DNA of 64,000 nucleotides from Symbiodinium kawagutii (lineage: Eukaryota; Sar; Dinophyceae; Suessiales; Symbiodiniaceae), in the NCBI GenBank assembly GCA_009767595.1, contig VSDK01026280.1:1-64000 (forward strand). Reading direction: 5' to 3'. This document shows, piece by piece, positions 35,501-43,194 of this stretch. The notes beneath the pieces were generated by a model. The model saw only the letters and a program-made list of their open reading frames with translations, had not been told where the DNA came from and searched no databases. Position 1 is the first letter of the stretch; every line of letters starts with the position of its first letter. A program made the translations under genes and the position numbers.

Positions 35501-37839
35501 ACCAACAATCACGATATGATTGCCCAAGAAGCATTGACACCATTGGAGAACCAGATCTTCTTGAAGTTCTGAATTCATCATTGACTGAAGCCATGAATCG
35601 GTTTGAAGTCGATGTTGCATTCCCAGCTGAAGCTCGACAAGACGATGCGGACATGCAAGGGAACATAGATGGTATCTTTGATGAAAGGGTAGATCTTGAC
35701 ATAGCACTACCTGACCCAGAACAACCACTCGTTGATGCAGAGATTCTGGACAGCCTACCTCTTCAAGGTTTTCCTGTGGAAGAAGCTGAGAGGAGGAAGA
35801 TGTGGAGCAGAGTTCCACGAAGGGCCAGAGTGGCGATCCGCCGTCTGCACAACATGCTGGGTCATAAACCCAAAGATGTCATGATTCAGATCTTGAAGAG
35901 TGCAAAAGCTGACCCTGAACTTGTTCAGGCCGCTCGACACTTCAAGTGTGATGCATGCTCTGTGTCACACGAGGGAGACAAAACACACCCCGTGTCAGCA
36001 CCACCAAGGTTTGAATTCAACCACACAGTTACAGTTGATGTGTTTGAGACCCACGATGACGAAGGACAACGACACAGCTGGTTATCCATCCTGTGTAATG
36101 GCACATGTTACCACCGCGTGGTACATGTGGCTGATGACGGTGGGCAACCCGCATCCAGCAAGTGTTTGGAAAAGTTTGCTCAGCATTGGGCAAGTTGGGC
36201 TGGATGGCCTCGAGTCCTGTGCACGGATCGAGGGTTGCGCAACCGAGGAGCCTTTGCCAAAGGTCTTCGAGATCGTGGAGTCCAGATCCGCACCGCTGGA
36301 CTGGAAAGTCCAGAACACATTGGCAGAGGAGAAAGACACGGAGGGATAGTCAAAAGAACCTGGAGAAGAGTATGCCGAGAGCTACACATCTCCGGAAAGG
36401 TTCAAGCGAAGCTTGCGATGTCCAACATCGTGGTCGAGAAGAACGAGTACATCAGACATGGCGGGTTTTCACCAGCGCAGTGGGTACTCGGAAGACGACC
36501 ACGTGGAGTTGCAAATCTTCTTGATGAAGACGAATTCGCTGACCTAGGTGTTATCGAAGCATCTCTCGATGGCACCACCGCATTTGGTTTTCAAACCAGT
36601 TTGCGGCATGAAGCCAGAAAAGCTCTGGTACACCAAGACTGCCACCGCCGCGTGAAGTCTGCTTTGCTACGCAACGCAGCACCCCTACCTGGCAAGTACT
36701 CTGCGGGAGATTTGGTTTGCTATCGTGTCAATCGACTGCAAGGACAAGCAGGTCGAGTTGAACCGCAATGGAGCTCCGTGAGTCGAATCATAGGATTTGA
36801 CAACAAGACCGTTTGGGTCATCCACGGAGGAGTTCCAGTTGCGACTTCAATTGGAAAACTTCGACCCTGCACCTCTGCAGAAGCCCTTAGCTACTCCATT
36901 ATCAACCAGACCTTTGCGCCTGGGCAAGATGAAGGAGAAGTACATGAGGAGCAGAGATTCATTGACCAGCGAGATGGCAATGAAGCCGATAGTGAAGCTG
37001 AGTTACCTGAAAGACCACGTCAACGAAGACGTGTGAGGTTTCAAGACGATGGTTTGGGTGTTATGGCTATGACACCTGTTCCAGTGCCAGGTACTCCAAG
37101 GACAGTGGAACGACGGCGTTCCAGCGCTACAGAATCACGGGCGGAAAGAGAGCCCGAAGTCGAGGCATTTCCGCCGTCAAGGCGGGAGTCAGTAGATTTT
37201 GCAGAAGAAGAACCTAGTGACGAAGTATTTCAAGAAAGCAATGTTCAACAAGACATGACTGCTGAGAGTGCTAACATAGCATCTCAACTTGAAGAGAAAA
37301 CAAAAGAGATTAAGAAGAAATTGGGCGACTTAGCCAGTTCACTTGGTAAGTCAAAACGTACTTGGGAAGAGTACAGTGCATTCATGGTTGACCGCGTCGA
37401 GGGATCCGAGACCTATGTGAAGAGAAGAAAGAAGTACGTTTCCAAGAAAAGAAAGGAAGCAGCTGGCAAGGTGCTGAACTTCCGCAAAGCGACACCTGAA
37501 GCCAGAGATGGTATCTTGGCAGCCCGACAGGCTGAATGGTCCAAGTGGAAGCAATTCAATGCAGCTATCATTCTGAGCAAAGAAGATAGCCAGAAACTAC
37601 TTGACGAAGGTCATCAAGTCATCGGTACTCAATGGGTAGACGTTGACAAAAACGAACCATTTCGCACACCACAGAACCCTGACATTCCCCCGAAATACAA
37701 GGGACGACTAGTAGTGAGAGGGGACCAAGAAGCAGGAAACGTAAGATCGGATTCTCCGACTTGCGATACTGAGGCCAAAAAAATATTATATTTTCATTCG
37801 CAAGCTCACGACGACTGCGTATCAGCAGCGCCGATATAA
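32515..37839 (+). CDS. Copia protease C-part, RapZ-C-like domain, integrase, RT N-part
   Basis: A 1,774-codon frame; its first ~10 codons overlap the previous frame, so translation probably enters by frame change. Residues ~10-95 finish the protease (LLLSLPAQSKLGF, then GTCYLADYPGQ). Residues ~128-345 resemble the C-terminal domain of RapZ: an opening VTFG, a LDCRGIGDPA segment and CKSGRHRS at 261-268. A Lys/Glu/Asp-rich disordered stretch follows (~350-690), then an unrecognised segment (~700-1080). The integrase has H1112, H1117, C1145, C1148 as zinc ligands and D1175, D1238, E1273 as the catalytic triad with the classic 35-residue DD35E spacing. RT begins near 1690 (GTQWVDVDK ... YKGRLVVRGDQ). 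The frame is lost at an A7 run (37,777-37,783) and ends at TAA 37,837. Confidence 0.9.
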   Translation: MQWSLQDSLAIRLEPSGLKLKGSFNSTELSGSSNPLLLSLPAQSKLGFIKDVRRGTCYLADYPGQRLPLARSITTGLLMFCINEHLEDPLPWPMSPTLITDDVEEVGSHGVSLVATGETTHPANKPITIVTFGIETVGIADRSSKRSRELHKLIKSLEEGSYSFSLGNDRHLKILDQDMRDNYPQILGGTNHAEVLYLDCRGIGDPARDRDLRDHIGTNPYNLEHMSKSKDWLPMFEEFNNLINERLHSPNTEKVVILPFCKSGRHRSPGSGHVLQDRLSNDGMNVSLEHLSEGRFWDKTCKGTCDDCTRKMPKAEQAYKSAMKRFAEQWHGFQHILKPVRSKEFYLPRQIDPSTAASSAKASTPVKKEPSEEKDDAAVEPENKEESVKRESVKEEPSYDRDRGRRRRRDDSGSRKRPCEDDEEPRAAIRLKENRESSMGLKSDDSHREAIDVALLEDILSPFLDEEKMMDRICRDFMSRVYSVFRPQNLSQITYLLEKHRRDYFNLIISISDKYLRRDPGSAGAMLEDICVRVSEERKEEKVDTGAASSSSDPRDIQMEQMKVMMMQMQESLKQLQASKAGVTLKAAKSGEEKKDDYDDEKPDYGGDDDDDEEEAKKDEEEKEKADEKKEGGDDKKEVKLTPMQPDHPPPAAKNKPWNPPKTDIHAPYDPSHPSARQDLSRFDIDSENPQELPAEFLNRIFEGGNKKRNFMLWIPNKASDHPKIRVNAKFDAWNTYVKYPSEFTWHRKSTLVQWREGDEWELYEDRVKVSNYKGFSYSPARVLIFLLPPRTNLDGESFGYKQAYMATMDLPDLRYAYTNVMSKKERKEFHECARKEHHRNNMLWSILGKAATFAGLIFLVATHEFTDNAQMYEGENLIIRSPGNNCKFYNDPTWCNNMKDEIEEIKPDLVVAIHQLDDNQTPVEDSWLRNIFKSLSDGQAGVLIDAAMTPRWRSWQNNPIEDEKFGIFEVYETRGDLAIGTCCQHMAEPLIDWCNQQSRYDCPRSIDTIGEPDLLEVLNSSLTEAMNRFEVDVAFPAEARQDDADMQGNIDGIFDERVDLDIALPDPEQPLVDAEILDSLPLQGFPVEEAERRKMWSRVPRRARVAIRRLHNMLGHKPKDVMIQILKSAKADPELVQAARHFKCDACSVSHEGDKTHPVSAPPRFEFNHTVTVDVFETHDDEGQRHSWLSILCNGTCYHRVVHVADDGGQPASSKCLEKFAQHWASWAGWPRVLCTDRGLRNRGAFAKGLRDRGVQIRTAGLESPEHIGRGERHGGIVKRTWRRVCRELHISGKVQAKLAMSNIVVEKNEYIRHGGFSPAQWVLGRRPRGVANLLDEDEFADLGVIEASLDGTTAFGFQTSLRHEARKALVHQDCHRRVKSALLRNAAPLPGKYSAGDLVCYRVNRLQGQAGRVEPQWSSVSRIIGFDNKTVWVIHGGVPVATSIGKLRPCTSAEALSYSIINQTFAPGQDEGEVHEEQRFIDQRDGNEADSEAELPERPRQRRRVRFQDDGLGVMAMTPVPVPGTPRTVERRRSSATESRAEREPEVEAFPPSRRESVDFAEEEPSDEVFQESNVQQDMTAESANIASQLEEKTKEIKKKLGDLASSLGKSKRTWEEYSAFMVDRVEGSETYVKRRKKYVSKKRKEAAGKVLNFRKATPEARDGILAARQAEWSKWKQFNAAIILSKEDSQKLLDEGHQVIGTQWVDVDKNEPFRTPQNPDIPPKYKGRLVVRGDQEAGNVRSDSPTCDTEAKKILYFHSQAHDDCVSAAPI

Positions 37840-37880
37840 CCAACGCTTACTTTCAGGGAGCAGAGATGGACCGAGTTTTT
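37784..37880 (+). pseudogene. Copia RT fragment after frame break
   Basis: In the -1 frame the RT continues as FSFASSRRLRISSADITNAY and then FQGAEMDRVF. The D of SADITNAYFQG is the first catalytic aspartate of copia RT. One extra A in the run at 37,777 would restore the frame, so this is either a lost base in a homopolymer or a sequencing slip. The reading ends where the insertion begins at 37,881. Confidence 0.85.
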
Positions 37881-37930
37881 CCCGAGAGCGCCTGCGAAGG
37901 GTTCTTCGTAAAAAAGCAGCCGTATATAAA

Positions 37931-38757
37931 CATCTGCACATCAACATCTTCACATCATCACATCTGCAGATCTAGATCATCACATCATCACATCTGCAGA
38001 TCTAGATCTTCACACCCTCACATCTGCAGATCTAGATCTTCACACCCTCACATCTGCAGATCTAGATCTTCACATCATCACATCTGCAGATCTAGATCTT
38101 CACACTTTCACATCTGCAGATCTAGATCTTCACACCCTCACATCTGCAGATCTAGATCTTCACACCCTCACATCTGCAGATCTAGATCTTCACACCCTCA
38201 CATCTGCAGATCTAGATCTTCACACCCTCACATCTGCAGATCTAGATCTTCACACCCTCACATCTGCAGATCTAGATCTTCACACCCTCACATCTGCAGA
38301 TCTAGATCTTCACACCTTCACATTTGCAGATCTCTCTCTTCACACCCTCACATCTGCAGATCTAGATCTTCACACCCTCACATCTGCAGATCTAGATCTT
38401 CACACCCTCACATCTGCAGATCTAGATCTTCACACCCTCACATCTGCAGATCTAGATCTTCACAACTCACATCTGCAGATCTAGATCTTCACACCCTCAC
38501 ATCTGCAGATCTAGATCATCACACCCTCACATCTGCAGATCTAGATCTTCACAACTCACATCTGCAGATCTAGATCTTCACAATTGACGTCTGCAGATCT
38601 AGATCTTCAAACGCTGACATCTGCAGATCTAGATCTTCACAACCTCACATCTGCAGATCTAGACCTTCACAACCTCATCACAACCTCACATCTGCAGATC
38701 TAGATCTTCACAATTGACGTCTCAGATCTAGATCTTCAAACGCTGACATCTGCAGAT
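37931..38757. repeat. 30-bp minisatellite with AGATCT core
   Basis: About 27 units of a 30-base repeat containing CACATCTGCAGATCTAGATC followed by TTCACACCCT. The later units lose one or two bases, giving 27-29 bp. The 235-codon frame beginning at 37,866 is a passage through this array (HICRSRSSHP repeats) fused to a few RT codons; it is not a gene. Confidence 0.95.
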
Positions 38758-38940
38758 CTTTCTCTCTCTCGCTCTTCTTTCTTCTTCTCTCTAAGGCCGG
38801 GGCGGTGCCGCCGGACCGCCACGAAACGTGACATGTAATTACGCCGTTTCGTGCGTTTCGGACGTCCAAAACCTAGGTAAAATTGCAATTTTGAGTTTTC
38901 CCGGGTGACCGTTTCGCGTTTTCTCGACATCGAACGTCTG
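38758..38940. other. GC-rich spacer between satellite arrays
   Basis: A pyrimidine tract (TCTCTCTCGCTCTTC) is followed by CCGGGGCGGTGCCGCCGGAC and repeated TTTCG(T/C)G motifs. Unlike both neighbouring arrays; no function seen. Confidence 0.6.
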
Positions 38941-39871
38941 CTGCGGTACGTTTTGCTCTAGTGCGTTTGTGCCTGGTACGTTTTGCTGTGTGGTACCGTG
39001 TACGTTTTGCTCTTGGTACGTTTTGCTCTGGTCTGTTTGGCTTTGGTAGGTTTGATCTTGGTACGTTTTGCGGTCGTACCTTTTGCTCTTGGTACGTTTT
39101 GCTGCGGTACGTTTTGCTCTAGTGCGTTTGTGCCTGGTACGTTTTGCTGTGTGGTACCGTGTACGTTTTGCTCTTGGTACGTTTTGCTCTGGTCTGTTTG
39201 GCTTTGGTAGGTTTGATCTTGGTACGTTTTGCGGTCGTACCTTTTGCTCTTGGTACGTTTTGCTGCGGTACGTTTTGCTCTAGTGCGTTTGTGCCTGGTA
39301 CGTTTTGCTGTGTGGTACCGTGTACGTTTTGCTCTTGGTACGTTTTGCTCTGGTCTGTTTGGCTTTGGTAGGTTTGATCTTGGTACGTTTTGCGGTCGTA
39401 CCTTTTGCTCTTGGTACGTTTTGCTGCGGTACGTTTTGCTCTAGTGCGTTTGTGCCTGGTACGTTTTGCTGTGTGGTACCGTGTACGTTTTGCTCTTGGT
39501 ACGTTTTGCTCTGGTCTGTTTGGCTTTGGTAGGTTTGATCTTGGTACGTTTTGCGGTCGTACCTTTTGCTCTTGGTACGTTTTGCTGCGGTACGTTTTGC
39601 TCTAGTGCGTTTGTGCCTGGTACGTTTTGCTGTGTGGTACCGTGTACGTTTTGCTCTTGGTACGTTTTGCTCTGGTCTGTTTGGCTTTGGTAGGTTTGAT
39701 CTTGGTACGTTTTGCGGTCGTACCTTTTGCTCTTGGTACGTTTTGCTGCGGTACGTTTTGCTCTAGTGCGTTTGTGCCTGGTACGTTTTGCTGTGTGGTA
39801 CCGTGTACGTTTTGCTCTTGGTACGTTTTGCTCTGGTCTGTTTGGCTTTGGTAGGTTTGATCTTGGTACGT
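38941..39871. repeat. 161-bp tandem repeat, 5.8 identical copies
   Basis: Units start at 38,941, 39,102, 39,263, 39,424, 39,585 and 39,746 and appear identical; the sixth diverges near 39,875. Each unit is itself made of GGTACGTTTTGCTCTT-like subunits, so it is a higher-order repeat. Frames on both strands (Cys/Phe/Leu-rich plus, Lys/Thr/Gln-rich minus) arise from the repeat. Confidence 0.97.
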
Positions 39872-40346
39872 TTTGCGGTGGTACGTTTTGCTCTTGGTAC
39901 GTTTTGATCTGGTATGTTTTGCCTTGGTACGTTTTGCGGTGGTACGTTTTGCTCTTGGTACGTTTTGATCTGGTACGTTTTGCCTTGGTACGTTTTGCTT
40001 TGGTACGTTGTGTCTTGGTTCTTGGTACGGTTTGCTGTGGTACGTTTTGTCTTGGTACGTTTTGTCGTGGTGCGATTTGCCTTGGTACGTTTTGCTCTTG
40101 GTACGTTTTGATCTGGTATGTTTTGCCTTGGTACGTTTTGCGGTGGTACGTTTTGCTCTTGGTACGTTTTGATCTGGTATGTTTTGCCTTGGTACGTTTT
40201 GCGGTGGTACGTTTTGCTTTGGTACGTTTTGCTGTGGTACGTTTTGCTTTGGTACGTTTTGCAGTGGTAAATTTTGCTGTGGTACGTTTTGCTCTGGCGC
40301 GTTTTGCCTTGGTACGTTTTTGCCTGGTACGTTTTGCGATCTGGGA
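39872..40346. repeat. Degenerate GGTACGTTTTGC subrepeats
   Basis: The monomers that compose the 161-bp unit continue without higher-order periodicity (TTGGTACGTTTTGATCT, GCGGTGGTACGTTTTGC). Confidence 0.9.
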
Positions 40347-40439
40347 CCTGCGTCCAACAACCCGTCCACAACATTTTCTTCCTCTCAGCCCTGTCATATC
40401 GCCAGCATTCTCATCATATTCATCTTTTTCTTCAGCAGC

Positions 40440-40450
40440 AGCTACATCAT

Positions 40451-40481
<31 letters not shown>

Positions 40482-40558
40482 ATCATCATCATCATCATCA
40501 TGATCAACGACATCATGAACGACATCATCAACGACATCATCATCATCATCATCATCAG

Positions 40559-40603
<45 letters not shown>

Positions 40604-40612
40604 TTTCAAGGA
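40440..40612. repeat. (CAT)n microsatellite
   Basis: ATCATC/CAGCAG runs interrupted by GACATCATGAAC units; the longest pure run is at about 40,559-40,606. Confidence 0.95.
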
Positions 40613-40680
40613 TCATGACGTTAGTCTTTTTGAATTAGTATATTGGAGGCTGCTATAACATTGCCTTTCTCGCTCTCGGG

Positions 40681-41407
40681 CCAACCGTCGTCTAGTACTC
40701 TTAAGACCTCCAAGAGAGGGACTTGAGGAAGAGAAACTGGAAGAAGGGCAGCTAATGCTCGCCCGTGTGCCCGTGTACGGGGCACATGACTCTGGAAGAA
40801 AGTTTTGGAAGCGCATCCGCCGAGACTTGACAGAAAGAGGAATCAAAGAAAACAAGATCTTCCGTGCTCTGTATACTTTGACCGACAGCAGCGGCAAAGT
40901 CATTCTCATGCTTGGAACCCACGTCGACGATTTGATTTGGGCATGTGAGCCAGAGGCCCAACACATCATCGACGACATCCTGAAGACATTCCAGTGTGGG
41001 AAAGTCGAGACGGGAAAGTTCAGGTACTGCGGAAAGGACATTGAGCAGGACGATGATTTCAACATCCGCGTTACATGCGTGGATAGCACGAGAAAGATCC
41101 GCAAGGCGGACATTGCGCCAGGGCGATTGCCAGCAGATCCATTGAATGCAGAAGAGAAGACATCAATGAAGTCGATTGCTGGAAGTCTCGCATGGATTTC
41201 AAGACAGTGCCGTCCGGATTTGTCATATCGCGTATCGCGAGTGCAATCCGCATCTGCGAATGGGTGCGTAGCCGATTTGCGTGAAGCCAACAAGCATGTT
41301 GACTACGCTATCGCTACTGCGGAGCGAGGATTGACCTTCAGGTCGGGTATCCTTACTTGGAACCCGGATGATCCGATGATCACGTGCGTCATCTCTGATG
41401 CATCGCA
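40681..41407 (+). pseudogene. Copia RT C-terminal part
   Basis: From about 40,695 the frame reads VLLRPPREGLEEE, the continuation expected after EMDR in copia RT. It goes on to VYGAHDSGRKFWKR and LGTHVDDLIWA, where HVDD stands at the position of the copia YVDD polymerase motif. The thumb and the RNase H connection follow (SIAGSLAWISRQCRPDLSYR, typical copia). The frame runs into the 57-base gap at VISDAS, the start of RNase H. It is cut from the 5' part of RT by the 2.8-kb insertion. Confidence 0.9.
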
Positions 41408-41464
41408 NNNNNNNNNNNNNNNNNNNNNNNNNNNNNNNNNNNNNNNNNNNNNNNNNNNNNNNNN
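41408..41464. other. Assembly gap (57 N)
   Basis: Run of N in the RNase H region. The frame changes across it, so its true length need not be 57. Confidence 1.
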
Positions 41465-42384
41465 ATGAAAGTGAGGACCTGATCATCAATGGTCATGCGC
41501 ACCGCGAACCACATCGCTCGCAAGGTGGACGTCTGATCTGTTTGGGGACAGACTCATTGAGAGATGGAGAAGAAGGTGGCATCCATGTCATTTCTTTCTC
41601 CAGCACGATTGTGCGTCGTGTCTGCCGTTCAACGATGCAGGCCGAAGCGTATTCGCTTCAAGCTGGCGTCGAGGAAGGTGATCGCGTACGGGCAGCAATC
41701 TGCGACATCTTCAGAGGACTAGACAAAAGACATTGGGAGCGTTCCGCTGCAATGTTCATGAAACAAGTTTGGTTCTCGGACTGCAGGTCCGTTGTCGACT
41801 CACTGTTGAACCCCTGCGCCACCAAGGCTGCAGACAAGCGACTCTCAATTGAGCTAGCGTCAATGAGACAAAGCTTATGGCGAATGCCTGGTGAAGCTGA
41901 AGGAGATCCATTCTTGCAGGACGAGCGACCCAAGAACACCACGGACATCATAAGATGGATCGATACACAGGTGATGATTACCGATCCACTCACGAAGGTG
42001 ATGGATCCAGCAAAGTTGATTGAAGCATTGGAAACGAATCGATGGAACGTTGAACAACCCATCAATGCAGTCATTGTCAAGAAGGCAAAACAACTCCAAA
42101 GGAGGAAGTTGACACAGGAGACAATTCCCGATATCTACAGAAGGATATGTCACCAGCCGGGTGAATATCAAATGGAACAGAACACTGTGATCGTCGACCA
42201 CGACACAGATAAGATGAAGTCATTCGACCCACCTTATCGATTTAGGACTACCTGGATTCGCAAATCCGGTAGATGGCAGAAAACAGAGGACGCAGTTTCC
42301 TTCGAGAACCTGAAAGACCCCGAAGAGAAGATCCATCCAGTAGAGATGATGATCGCCATCTTTCACGACGAGAAGACCATGTGA
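41465..42384 (+). CDS. Copia RNase H and C-terminus (5' partial)
   Basis: After the gap the frame reads ESEDLIINGHAHR and then RNase H features: STMQAEAYSLQ (the catalytic Glu region), WFSDCRSVVDSL (catalytic Asp), and IDTQVMITDPLTKVMDPAKL, the copia ADxLTK end motif with TDPLTK. About 120 further residues follow, rich in basic and acidic residues, ending at TGA 42,382. It lies 52 bases upstream of the right LTR. Confidence 0.9.
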
Positions 42385-42436
42385 GGGGCACCGTTTTGTA
42401 CAGTTTTTTGCATCACCACACCTACAGAATCACGGG

Positions 42437-42591
42437 TGTGAAGGTATGCAGGTTCAAGGCTGTAAATAGCGTGTGGTGATCCTCTACTGGGACATCACGT
42501 GTAGTTGTACAGTTTGCTGTTCAGCCGTTTGTTCACCGCAGAGTGCACTTTTGAGTCAAGCTGCGAAAAGAAACTGTTGCCAGTTTTCACA
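42437..42591 (+). repeat. Copia 3' LTR, 155 bp
   Basis: Identical over all 155 positions to the 5' LTR, from TGTGAAGG to TTTTCACA. No convincing polypurine tract lies directly upstream (CAGAATCACGGG); a short GAGGGG lies about 50 bases away. Confidence 0.95.
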
Positions 42592-42596
42592 CAAAG
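42592..42596. repeat. Target site duplication, right (CAAAG)
   Basis: Matches the CAAAG before the left LTR, confirming a single insertion event. Confidence 0.9.
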
Positions 42597-42655
42597 TATA
42601 CACACACATATATATATATATACTGTATATATGTATGGGAGTCGTTCAAACGGTC
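42597..42655. repeat. Host TA-rich spacer between two retroelements
   Basis: (CA)n/(TA)n microsatellite and GGGAGTCGTTCAAACGGT. This is the only host DNA between the copia right flank and the YR element. Confidence 0.7.
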
Positions 42656-42784
42656 CTTGTTGGGTAGAACAACGCAGTTGTGGTTGTAACAAGCTTAGTA
42701 GTGAGAGGGGAGTTGGGGGAGGGTCCCGTTCACTTCAGCCCTTTGATGCCATTTTGGCTCAAGGCTGGTGAGGGTCTTCTTTCT
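42656..42784 (+). repeat. Split repeat A1
   Basis: 129 bp from CTTGTTGGGTAGAAC to GGTCTTCTTTCT, identical to A2 at 49,675-49,803. It holds the spliced-leader-like sequence at 42,748-42,763. Confidence 0.95.
42748..42763 (+). promoter_or_regulatory. Spliced-leader sequence in repeat A1
   Basis: GCCATTTTGGCTCAAG equals the last 16 bases of the dinoflagellate 22-nt spliced leader, including its ATTTTGG Sm-like motif. The preceding bases GAT differ from the leader's GTA. The first ATG of the element lies 25 bases downstream, the distance of a short 5' UTR after trans-splicing. It may be a relic copied back from a trans-spliced transcript, or a functional signal. Confidence 0.75.
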
Positions 42785-42788
42785 GCGC

Positions 42789-43150
42789 ATGGCTCTGGTC
42801 TTAAGTGGGGCTGATCGTCCATTGACAAGCCCAGAGCCTGTGATCTCCTTGGGCACCTTCTTGCTGAGTGTGGGTTTCATCACACTTTCGGCAGGGGGGG
42901 GCGTGGGCTCGTACCTCCATCACCTTTGGACCGGCTGGCAGAGGACCCATTCACCGGCATCTTCAAGGATCCCGTGGGTCCGACTGGTGTCTCGAGCCAT
43001 CAACTTCGTGAGGAAGCGGCGGCTCATTGGGATAGCTTTCCACAACCTGGGGAACTACTCGTTGAGGAACACCCAGGGATCAAAGCCTACTTCTTCGAGG
43101 AAGGCGAGGACATCTACTCCAAGCCCACCCAGGGCTATCACTGGCCCTAG
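42789..43150 (+). pseudogene. Small upstream ORF, frameshifted; possible membrane peptide
   Basis: An ATG at 42,789 opens MALVLSGADRPLTSPEPVIS and continues with a hydrophobic stretch (LGTFLLSVGFITLSA) that could span a membrane. At a run of eight G (42,894-42,901) the coding-like reading moves to the -1 frame. There it continues as a hydrophilic domain (LAEDPFTGIFKDPVGPTG ... EEGEDIYSKPTQGYHWP) to a stop at 43,148-43,150. One G lost from the homopolymer explains this. The product is not recognised. It sits 25 bases after the spliced-leader-like site and ends 44 bases before the Gag-like ORF. Confidence 0.5.
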
Positions 43151-43194
43151 GGTGAGCCAGGAACTCACTCCTCTTCGAGAAGGTCCAGTTCACC

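Larger units (their letters stand above)
37881..40680. mobile_element. 2.8-kb satellite-filled insertion in RT
   Basis: RT coding sequence stops at about 37,880 and resumes in sense after 40,680. The 2,800 bases between begin with CCCGAGAGCG and end with the exact inverse CGCTCTCGGG, a 10-bp terminal inverted repeat placed right at both boundaries. Inside are a 30-bp minisatellite, a GC-rich spacer, a perfect 161-bp tandem repeat, degenerate GGTACGTTTTGC units and a CAT microsatellite. No transposase frame and no clear target duplication were seen (flanks CGAGTTTTT and CCAACCGTC). A non-autonomous DNA transposon or a locally assembled repeat block are both possible. Confidence 0.5.
29531..42591 (+). 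mobile_element. Ty1/copia LTR retrotransposon, disrupted
   Basis: A 13,061-bp element bounded by two identical 155-bp LTRs with TG...CA ends and a 5-bp CAAAG target duplication. The order is Gag, protease, integrase, RT, RNase H, i.e. the Ty1/copia order with integrase before RT. Four faults break the coding region: a -1 frame step in protease (~32,535), a frame step in an A7 run in RT (~37,780), a 2.8-kb insertion (37,881-40,680), and assembly gaps of 390 and 57 N. Without insertion and gaps it would be about 10 kb, long for a copia element, mainly because of extra domains between protease and integrase. Confidence 0.95.

Noticed and set aside
37777..37783. Programmed -1 frameshift at the A7 run in copia RT
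   Set aside because: The zero-frame phasing (GCC AAA AAA ATA) does not give a proper X XXY YYZ slippery heptamer, and a break inside RT makes no regulatory sense; a lost base is simpler.
37866..38573. 235-codon plus frame of HICRSRSSHP repeats
   Set aside because: A few RT codons followed by the 30-bp minisatellite; open only because the repeat length is a multiple of three.
39441..40616. 391-codon minus-strand frame rich in Lys/Arg/Thr/Gln, and the matching Cys/Phe-rich plus frames
   Set aside because: They are translations of the 161-bp and GGTACGTTTTGC repeats, repeat with the array period and run into a CAT microsatellite.
37872..40689. Target site duplication around the 2.8-kb insert
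   Set aside because: CGAGTTTTT and CCAACCGTC share only scattered bases, so none can be claimed.
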